A DNA stretch of 6,740 nucleotides from Phycisphaerae bacterium (GTDB taxonomy: Bacteria; Planctomycetota; Phycisphaerae; Tepidisphaerales; Tepidisphaeraceae). The stretch spans positions 1-6,740 of the forward strand of contig JACMJD010000399.1 of NCBI GenBank assembly GCA_014380825.1, in the 5' to 3' direction. A program made the translations under genes and the position numbers. Positions 1-6,200 of this stretch are shown here, in pieces. Every line of letters begins with the position of its first letter. Position 1 is the stretch's first letter. Under the pieces are notes generated by a model. That model saw nothing but the letters and a program-made list of their open reading frames with translations. It was not told the origin of the DNA and did no database searches.

Positions 1-420
1 CAGATGCCACCGGCCAATCCGAACCAGGGGTTTTTCGGCGCGAAGTTTAGCGACATTGATGACGAGACGGCCGAAAAGCTCGGCTTAGACTCACAAGATG
101 GTGTCGTAATCATGGAGGTGATGCCGGACAGTCCCGCCGAAAAAGCGGGCATCAAAAATGGTGATGTCGTCAAGAAACTCGACGACAAGGAGATTGGTGC
201 GAAGGAGGACTTCGTCGCCGTCATGCGCGCCAGCAAGCCGGATCAGCAGTTGAAGGTCTCGGTCATCCGCGAGAAGCAGCCGCAGGACATTACGGTCACG
301 CTCGCCAAGCGCCCGGCCTCGATGGACGCGCTGGACAAGCAGATGCAAAAAGAGCGGATGGAAAAAGAAAAGGAAATGGAAAAGGATAACGACAAGGGCC
401 CGGCGACCAAGCCCAACTAG
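1..420 (+). CDS. PDZ-domain protein, C-terminal part (5' end outside window)
   Basis: The reading frame is open from the first base (CAG codon) to the TAG at 418-420, so the true start is probably upstream; the ATG at 4 is only the first Met visible. Counting from that Met, residues about 9-105 read as one PDZ domain: a carboxylate-binding-loop-like GFFGAKF, then GVVIMEVMPDSPAEKAGIK and NGDVVKKLDD, the usual 'xSPAxxAGlxxGDvI' core. It is followed by a strongly charged Lys/Glu/Met-rich tail (residues about 108-138) that may be helical. PDZ domains of this type bind C-terminal peptides or exposed hydrophobic ends and are common at the C-terminus of HtrA/DegP-like periplasmic proteases and in planctomycete multi-PDZ proteins. 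No protease domain is visible in the window, so which of these it is cannot be decided. A strong terminator follows at 506-548. Confidence 0.85.
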   Translation, partial: QMPPANPNQGFFGAKFSDIDDETAEKLGLDSQDGVVIMEVMPDSPAEKAGIKNGDVVKKLDDKEIGAKEDFVAVMRASKPDQQLKVSVIREKQPQDITVTLAKRPASMDALDKQMQKERMEKEKEMEKDNDKGPATKPN

Positions 421-424
421 GCGA

Positions 425-504
425 ATAAGTGGTCGGTGGCCAGTGGCCAGTAGTCAGTACAGACTGCTGCACTGGCCACTGATCACTGATCACTGACCAC
501 TTAT
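425..504. repeat. Palindromic array of 7-bp repeats (5 + 5 units)
   Basis: The right arm is five in-register heptads: CACTGGC (470-476), CACTGAT (477-483), CACTGAT (484-490), CACTGAC (491-497), CACTTAT (498-504). The left arm is five heptads in the opposite orientation: ATAAGTG (425-431), GTCGGTG (432-438), GCCAGTG (439-445), GCCAGTA (446-452), GTCAGTA (453-459). A 10-nt centre (460-469) separates them. The outermost units are exact reverse complements; inner units differ mostly by transitions, so as RNA the whole thing could form one long imperfect hairpin. It lies between the stop of the PDZ gene and the terminator. It codes for nothing obvious. Heptameric intergenic repeats are known in several bacterial groups; the function is unknown. 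Confidence 0.85.
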
Positions 505-505
505 G

Positions 506-548
506 AACGCGCGCGGATTGTGTTTATCCGCGCGCGTTTCTATTCTTA
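506..548 (+). terminator. Strong intrinsic terminator after the PDZ gene
   Basis: A perfect 13-bp stem pairs 506-518 (AACGCGCGCGGAT) with 526-538, with a 7-nt loop TGTGTTT (519-525). On the + strand it runs directly into the T-rich tract TTTCTATTCTT (537-547), as expected of a rho-independent terminator. The opposite strand lacks a T-run, so the polarity is +. It begins 2 bp after the heptad array and lies only 14 bp before the ATG of the next gene, so it probably insulates the PDZ gene from the ACT-domain gene. Confidence 0.8.
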
Positions 549-561
549 CCCGCCGGAAGTT

Positions 562-1092
562 ATGCCCACTCGCCAAGCCATCCTCGTCGCAACAGGCGCA
601 GATCGGCCGGGTGTGCTGGATGACGTCTCGCTGTTCCTTCACGATCGACACGTCGACATATTGGAAAGCCGCGTGAGTTTGCTCCGCGGGCAGTTCGGTT
701 TGCTGCTGCTGATCCGCGCTGACGACACTTCGATGTCGCAGTTCGAGCACAGCCTGCCGGATCTGGATCGCGCCGCCGGCATCCGCACGGAAATTCGCCC
801 CGCCAGCGACGCGATGGCTTCCGACAACACGCCGTTGCGGCTGAGCGCCTCGGGCGCCGATCCCGCCGCCGCGGTGTTCCGGCTATCGCACCTGATGCGC
901 GTGTTGAACGTGAACATCGAAAACATCGAAACCAGCAGCGTCGTGCCGAGAACCAGCGGAACGCACGCCGGCGGATTCACGCTCGAGATGGAGCTGTCCG
1001 TCCCGCGGGCAACGCCGGTGATGATGCTCAAGCAATACGTGCAGGCGCTGGCGGATGAACTGAAGTTCCAATGCGACGTGAAGAGCCTTTAA
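562..1092 (+). CDS. ACT-domain protein, GcvR-like (two ACT domains)
   Basis: The product is 176 residues from the ATG at 562. The N-terminal ACT domain opens with ILVATGADRPGVLDDVS, the DRPG turn typical of GcvR/ACT regulatory proteins, followed by a helix and the strand 'ILESRVSLLRGQFGLLLLI'. The second ACT domain covers about residues 92-176 (LRLSASGADPAAAVFRL through LKFQCDVKSL), but its DRPG turn is changed to GADPAAAV. Length and layout match the glycine cleavage regulator GcvR of E. coli (190 aa), in which paired ACT domains sense amino acids and act through a protein partner rather than by binding DNA; the exact role in this organism is inferred. I chose 562 because an upstream in-frame GTG at 520 lies in the loop of the terminator. 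Only a weak GGAAG (555-559) precedes the ATG, too close to be an ideal ribosome binding site. The next gene follows after 20 bp. Confidence 0.8.
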   Translation: MPTRQAILVATGADRPGVLDDVSLFLHDRHVDILESRVSLLRGQFGLLLLIRADDTSMSQFEHSLPDLDRAAGIRTEIRPASDAMASDNTPLRLSASGADPAAAVFRLSHLMRVLNVNIENIETSSVVPRTSGTHAGGFTLEMELSVPRATPVMMLKQYVQALADELKFQCDVKSL

Positions 1093-1114
1093 TGAGTGGC
1101 CACTGACCACTTAT
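1092..1114. repeat. Short second copy of the heptad repeat, overlapping a start codon
   Basis: The order is ATGAGTG (1092-1098), GC, CACTGAC (1101-1107), CACTTAT (1108-1114). The 15 bases CACTGACCACTTATG at 1101-1115 are identical to 491-505 at the end of the larger array. It is a minimal palindromic version of that array and contains the perfect palindrome AGTGGCCACT (1095-1104). It fills the whole gap between the ACT-domain gene and the gamma carbonic anhydrase gene, and the final AT of the repeat plus the next G form the latter's ATG. Confidence 0.75.
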
Positions 1115-1610
1115 GCCTCTATTCACCCGAACATCGGGCGGCTATTTCGTCGCGCACAACGCAACCCTGACTGGCGAGCTGTCGATCGCGGCCGACGCCA
1201 GCTTTTGGTTTAACGTCGTCGTTCGCGGAGACGTCGCGCAGATCACCATCGGGCGGCGCGTGAACGTGCAGGACGGCTCGATCATTCACTGTGACACGGG
1301 AATTCCGAGCATAATCGAAGATGACGTCTCGATCGGCCACGGCGCGATCGTTCACGGCAAGTTTATTGGCCGAGGCACACTCATCGGCATGGGCGCGATC
1401 GTGCTCAGCGAATCGACGATCGGCCAGGAATGTTTGATCGCCGCCGGCGCGGTGGTGTCGCCGAAAGTGACAATTCCGGATCGCAGCGTGGTCATGGGCG
1501 TGCCGGGACGGGTCGTTCGCCAAGTGAATCAGAAAGATCTGGACTATTTCAAGATCATTCGCGACCGATACGTCGAGCTTGCCGACAAATACGTGCGCGG
1601 CGAGCTCTGA
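1113..1610 (+). CDS. Gamma-class carbonic anhydrase-like hexapeptide-repeat protein
   Basis: This 165-residue protein has the left-handed beta-helix fold signature: recurring [I/V]G-x4-[I/V] turns from about residue 40 to 140, then a C-terminal helix (about 143-163). All residues expected of an active gamma carbonic anhydrase are visible: VVRGD (R38, D40), NVQD (Q53), and the three zinc ligands H59 (in SIIHCD), H76 and H81 (in IGHGAIVHG). The family forms trimers with zinc (or iron) bound between subunits and, where active, interconverts CO2 and bicarbonate in the cytoplasm; many YrdA/PaaY-type members have other or no measured activity, so the reaction is a family-level inference. The length is typical of the short YrdA-like group, lacking the acidic loop of archaeal Cam. 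The start is the ATG at 1113; no Shine-Dalgarno is present, as the 20-bp gap is repeat sequence. It is probably co-transcribed with the ACT-domain gene. Confidence 0.92.
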   Translation: MPLFTRTSGGYFVAHNATLTGELSIAADASFWFNVVVRGDVAQITIGRRVNVQDGSIIHCDTGIPSIIEDDVSIGHGAIVHGKFIGRGTLIGMGAIVLSESTIGQECLIAAGAVVSPKVTIPDRSVVMGVPGRVVRQVNQKDLDYFKIIRDRYVELADKYVRGEL

Positions 1611-1616
1611 GGCGCA

Positions 1617-2015
1617 TCACGGAATCTGTTCTTTCATCAATTCAATCAGGCTTTTCCGATTCAGCGGCTTGCTGAGAAAATACGTCGCCCCGACGTGTTG
1701 GAGCGAATTCAGCGTTTCCATGGACGTATCGCCGCTGACCATGATGATCGGGATGTCCTTCCCGACAATCTGGCGAATCTGCTGGGCGAGGATCAGTCCC
1801 GAAAGATCCGGCAAGTGTACGTCGATCATCGCGGCGGCGGGGTGATCGCCGCGGGCGCGCTCCAGGGCCTCGTTGCCAGAATGACAAATGGTCGGCTCAT
1901 AGCCGGCATCCTTGAGGATGATGCGCAACGCCCGGGCGGCGGTTACGTCGTCTTCCACGACCAGGACTTTCTTGGCTTTGGCGGTCGTTACCGCTTCAGA
2001 ATCGGTGATGCTCAC
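1617..2015 (-). CDS. Stand-alone response regulator receiver (CheY-like)
   Basis: The 132-residue product is a single receiver domain preceded by a short polar N-terminal extension (about 14 residues) and with no output domain. The canonical residues are present: acidic pair D22-D23 (VVEDD), phospho-acceptor D65 (MIDVHLPDLSG), S94 in the switch position (IIMVSGD), aromatic Y112 and K116 (FLSKPL). It should be phosphorylated by a histidine kinase and act through protein-protein contact. No kinase gene is in the window, so it is an orphan here and its pathway cannot be told. The start is GTG at 2015, supported by GGAGG six bases upstream. It is convergent with the gamma carbonic anhydrase gene, the two stops being separated by 6 bp, and divergent from the propeller-MoxR operon. 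Confidence 0.93.
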   Translation of the reverse strand: MSITDSEAVTTAKAKKVLVVEDDVTAARALRIILKDAGYEPTICHSGNEALERARGDHPAAAMIDVHLPDLSGLILAQQIRQIVGKDIPIIMVSGDTSMETLNSLQHVGATYFLSKPLNRKSLIELMKEQIP

Positions 2016-2021
2016 CCACAG

Positions 2022-2026
2022 CCTCC
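2022..2026 (-). promoter_or_regulatory. Shine-Dalgarno site of the response regulator gene
   Basis: On the - strand GGAGG is followed by a 6-nt spacer (CTGTGG) and the GTG start at 2015. It decides the GTG start and is one of only two convincing ribosome binding sites in the window. Confidence 0.8.
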
Positions 2027-2074
2027 ACGCGACAAAAAACGGGCCGTTGGGATGAGCCCTTGCATCGCGTCAGG

Positions 2075-2103
2075 AGTATAGGATGGGCCCGAAACCATCG
2101 CAG
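2075..2103 (-). promoter_or_regulatory. Possible sigma-70-like promoter of the response regulator gene
   Basis: On the - strand TATACT (2075-2080, 5 of 6 to the -10 consensus) lies 17 bp downstream of CTGCGA (2098-2103, only 3 of 6 to the -35 consensus). This would give a leader of roughly 50 nt before the GTG start. The -35 is poor, so this is tentative. Confidence 0.3.
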
Positions 2104-2163
2104 CGCGGAATTGGTCCAATGTAATGGGATGCAACTTCATCGTGCGCCCGCGATACTACTTAC

Positions 2164-4157
2164 GTGAGAATGCGCGTGCAGAATCGTCATCATCCGCTGG
2201 AGCGTCCGAGCCGATTCTGCGCCGGCTCACTCTGGATGTGTGCGATCTTGCTGTTATCGCCCACCTTTGTATCACCCGTATCTGCCGCACCGATGCCAGG
2301 CGCGGCGGCTCCGCGATATTCGCCGCCGGACCTGCCGGCGGTCGCGAAGAACCAGCTCGATGTGTTGAGTGTCGAGATCGCGCAAAATAATCTCGCCGAC
2401 GCAGCCAAGAGGATCGATTCGTTGCTGAAGGATTCGCCGGATGGATTGATCGCCAGCGACGACGCGGCCGCATCGAGTACTGGCGGAATGATCTCGCTGC
2501 AAACGTGGATCGAGCAATTGCCCGAGGCGCAGCGAACGGCCCTTACCCGCGAATATCGCGTGCAGTTCGAAGACGCCGCATCGCGCAGTGTGCGACAACT
2601 GGCCGAGCGGAAATCGGTCGAGCCGGCGCAGTTCCTGGCGATCGCCCGACGATATCCGTTCGCACCGGCGGCGACGGATGCGATCGTCGCCGCCGCCAGG
2701 CGCAGCGCGGAACTCGGCGACACGACCGGCGCGGCGAATCTTTTCAGTCTCGCCCGAGCGCGCGGCTGGAAAGACAAATCCACCGACGCGCCAACCAGTC
2801 AACCAACCAACAGCTACTCGGGCCCGCTGCCGTTTCAGGTGCCGTGGTTCGCAAACTTGCTCAGCGACGGATCGCCAACCTCCAATGCCTCCGCGGCCAC
2901 GCTTCAGGAAGAACGATTGATGCCCGTGACGAACGGCGGCGTCGTTTACATGAGCACATCGCGCGGCGCGATGGCGGTGAAGGAAGAAAGCGTCGCGCCG
3001 CTATGGCAAGTTACGCCCGGCGATGACGCGCCGCCGAACAGTCCGCGGCCGGTTTCGCGCGGCGCCAGTTTCGCACCTGCCCTGCTGTGCGACGATCAAG
3101 GCGCCGCGCGCATCGTCGTCGTCCGCCAGATGGGCGCGACCGGCGAATATGAACTTCGCGCGATGCGCGCCTCGGATGGCAAGCGACTCTGGTCCACCGA
3201 CCACTCGCCCGACCTTCGCGGCCTGACGATCGCATCGAACCCCGCACTCGCTGGACGATATGTGTACGCACTCGGCGTCGACATCGGCGAGCAAGCAGGT
3301 CGTCTCGTCATGCTCGCGTTCGATGTGACGAACGGCCGGGTGCTCTGGCGAAGCGAGATCGGCTCGGTCGCGCGGCGCGGCTCGGGCCGATTCACGCGCT
3401 CACGCGATCCGGTGCTCGATGCGTCTGATCCTTGGCAGAACCTTTCCTCGCCGGCGGTCGATGCCGACAGCGTATACATCGCGCCAAATTGCGGAGCGGT
3501 AGTCGCCGTCGATCGCTTCGCCGGCCACCTGCGGTGGATCAGGCCATACGTCACGACGACCGTCAATCCGATAACTGAACCGGCCGCGGTGCAGCGCCGG
3601 GCGGCAAATGTGCGCGTGCGCGAGCTGCCGAGCACCGGCATTCCGCGGGCATCCGTCTTTCGATGGAACACAACGCCGGTGCGCGTAGGCGATGACATGC
3701 TGGTCGTCGCGCCGCAGGACAGCGATCGCGTGTTCGCCTTCAGCTCGCGCAGTGGGAAACAACTCTGGCACACCGACAGCCTCGCGCAGGCCACGCTGTT
3801 CGGCGCTGCAGGCAAGCTGGTCTTCCTGTCCGATCGATCGATCATCGCGCTGGACATCGAAAAGCTGGACGCCGCCTGGACTTGGGACGGCGGCGCCGTC
3901 GGCCCGGCCACTCTTAGCGCGACCAACGCCTCGCCGCAGATTCTCGTCCCGACGGCGGGCGGATTGGTCACGCTATCCGCGTCTGACGGCGCGGTCGTCT
4001 CGACGAGTACGGGCGTGCCCGACCTGGCCGGCATCGCGAAATCTGAAACCATTCGAACCGCCATGCAGGAAACCGGCGCGCTCGATCTGCTCGTGAATGA
4101 AGACAAGCCGGCGAATCAGCCAAACACTCCGCCACCGACGCCGAAGAAGAGGAATCG

Positions 4158-4161
<4 letters not shown>
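2164..4161 (+). CDS. Exported PQQ/BamB-like beta-propeller protein
   Basis: The product is 665 residues from GTG 2164 (ATG 2170 is equally possible; neither has a Shine-Dalgarno). The N-terminus is a Sec-type signal peptide: basic stretch to about residue 17, hydrophobic CAILLLSPTFV, and an A-x-A-like site near PVSAAP (about residues 38-43). It shows no lipobox. Residues about 45-205 are Ala/Arg/Leu-rich and helical, TPR-like (LSVEIAQNNLADAAKRIDS; FLAIARRYPFAPAATDAIV). A Thr/Pro/Asn/Ser linker follows (about 210-218), then a beta-propeller. Blade-closing tryptophans of PQQ-like repeats are at W281, W343 (GKRLW), W395 (GRVLW), W458 (GHLRW), W535 (GKQLW) and W572. The tail is Pro/Lys/Arg-rich. 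BamB-like propellers are protein-interaction scaffolds; I see no residues that would argue for a PQQ-dependent dehydrogenase. Its stop overlaps the MoxR start, so it is the first gene of that operon. The ligand or partner is unknown. Confidence 0.85.
4144..4157 (+). promoter_or_regulatory. Shine-Dalgarno site of the MoxR gene, inside the propeller gene
   Basis: A purine-rich AAGAAGAGGAA (4144-4154) with core GAGG (4149-4152) lies 5 nt before the ATG at 4158, within the last codons of the propeller gene. Together with the ATGA overlap (4158-4161) it indicates translational coupling. Confidence 0.65.
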
Positions 4162-5207
<1,046 letters not shown>

Positions 5208-5209
5208 GC

Positions 5210-5267
5210 GTATCACGGGCGTCTCGCCCGTGCCGAACAGCAAGCACGGGCGAGACGCCCGTGATAC
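5210..5267. repeat. Perfect 23-bp inverted repeat between moxR and the DUF58 gene
   Basis: Arms 5210-5232 and 5245-5267 are perfect reverse complements around a 12-nt loop (5233-5244). Each arm also contains its own small palindrome, CACGGGCGTCTCGCCCGTG (5214-5232) and CACGGGCGAGACGCCCGTG (5245-5263), an 8-bp stem with a 3-nt loop. The unit thus can fold as one long hairpin or two short ones. Read in a chance frame it encodes HGRDARDT, a peptide I recall turning up in many spurious planctomycete and verrucomicrobial protein predictions, which suggests a dispersed REP-like element. There is no T-run after it, so it is not a classical terminator. It fills nearly the whole gap and ends 3 bp before the ATG of the next gene. 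Confidence 0.9.
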
Positions 5268-5270
5268 ATC

Positions 5271-6167
5271 ATGTCGCAAACCACGTTGTTGGATGCCGAA
5301 ACGATCAGCCAAGCGCAAGCTTTGGGTCTGCACGCCCGCTACATCGTCGAAGGCTACATGTCCGGCGAGCACAAGTCGCCATTCCGAGGATTCTCCGTCG
5401 AGTTCACGCAGCATCGCGAATATGTGCCCGGCGATGACACGCGGCATCTCGACTGGAAAGTCCTGGGTCGCACCGATCGCTATTACGTCAAGCAGTATGA
5501 ACAGGAAACAAACTACGTCGCGCACCTGCTGGTCGACGCCAGCGAATCGATGGCGTACGGATCGGGAGCGGTGACGAAGCTGGCGTACGCACGACAACTG
5601 GCCGCGTGCGTCGCGTATCTGGTTCTGCTTCAGCGGGACGCGGTGTCGATGAGCGTGTTCGATTCGTCCGTGCGGAACTTCATGCCGCGCACGGGAAATC
5701 TCGCGTCGATTCACAATTTGATGACCTCGCTCGCCGCGATGCGCGCAACGGCGCGAACGGATGTTGCAGCAGTCCTGCATCGCATGGCCGCGACGACGCC
5801 TCGGCGCGGGATCGTGATCGTCATCAGCGATCTGTTTGATGATGAGCAGAAGATTCTCGACGCCGTGCAGCACCTGCGTTTCGTTGGCCACGAAGTGATC
5901 GTGTTTCACACGCTCGATCCGTGCGAGATCGAGTTCCCGTTTCAAGGCATGGTCGAGTTCGAGGGCTTGGAAGTCCCCGCCAAGCTGCTGACTCGGCCGT
6001 CGGAGATTCGCAAATCGTACCGGCGCGAAGTGCAGGCCTTCATGACCCGCATCCGCGAGCTGTGCGAGCGCAACCGCTCGCACTACGTGCTTGCCAACAC
6101 CAGCCAGCCGCTGCACGAAATGCTCAGCGGGTACTTAGCGTTCAGAGCGCGCACCAGAACCAAATAA
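5271..6167 (+). CDS. DUF58 domain protein (vWA-like), MoxR partner
   Basis: The 298-residue product matches the short, soluble DUF58 form along its full length. The signature block is SPFRGFSVEFTQHREYVPGD (36-55) followed by DTRHLDWKV and YYVKQYEQET (71-80). A vWA-type metal site follows at LLVDASESM (D89, S91, S93), then the ISDLFDD strand (about 188-194) and the C-terminal HYVLANTSQPL segment. I see no transmembrane segment, so it is likely cytoplasmic. In MoxR-DUF58-vWA loci this protein is thought to be an adaptor that presents substrate to, or is remodelled by, the MoxR ATPase. The ATG at 5271 fits the usual N-terminus (family proteins start about 15-20 residues before the LxARxxVEG motif, here 20-28). 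There is no Shine-Dalgarno; an inverted repeat ends 3 bp upstream. The stop codon at 6165-6167 is itself part of a heptad repeat unit. Confidence 0.95.
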   Translation: MSQTTLLDAETISQAQALGLHARYIVEGYMSGEHKSPFRGFSVEFTQHREYVPGDDTRHLDWKVLGRTDRYYVKQYEQETNYVAHLLVDASESMAYGSGAVTKLAYARQLAACVAYLVLLQRDAVSMSVFDSSVRNFMPRTGNLASIHNLMTSLAAMRATARTDVAAVLHRMAATTPRRGIVIVISDLFDDEQKILDAVQHLRFVGHEVIVFHTLDPCEIEFPFQGMVEFEGLEVPAKLLTRPSEIRKSYRREVQAFMTRIRELCERNRSHYVLANTSQPLHEMLSGYLAFRARTRTK

Positions 6168-6199
6168 CCAAGAACCAATAACGAATAACCAAGAACGAC
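6157..6199 (+). repeat. AACCAA-type tandem heptads spanning the DUF58 stop codon
   Basis: Units in register are TAACCAA (6165-6171), GAACCAA (6172-6178), TAACGAA (6179-6185), TAACCAA (6186-6192) and GAACGAC (6193-6199). A further GAACCAA (6157-6163) lies one base out of phase inside the coding end. The first in-register unit supplies the DUF58 stop codon TAA, and the last ends one base before the TTG start of the next gene. It is unrelated in sequence to the CACTGAT heptads further left. Confidence 0.8.
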
Positions 6200-6200
6200 C

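Noticed and set aside
425..504. CRISPR array
   Set aside because: Units are only 7 bp with no spacers, and orientation reverses at the centre.
520..561. In-frame GTG start at 520 for the ACT-domain gene (14 more residues)
   Set aside because: It lies in the loop of the terminator hairpin, the extra residues (FIRARFYSYPPEV) do not belong to the ACT fold, and ATG 562 begins right at the first beta strand.
3829..3845. CGATCGATCGATCATCG microsatellite
   Set aside because: It is within propeller coding sequence, very short, and encodes ordinary strand residues (SDRSIIA).
3096..4106. Long - strand open frame opposite the propeller gene
   Set aside because: Ser/Arg/Thr-rich with no domain pattern; the + strand frame has signal peptide and regular propeller tryptophans.
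5210..5267. Intrinsic terminator after moxR
   Set aside because: The stem is strong but no T-run follows on either strand, and the operon continues directly with its functional partner gene.
5230..5574. Small + strand frame starting with the HGRDARDT peptide
   Set aside because: It is the inverted repeat read through into a wrong frame of the DUF58 gene; no family features.
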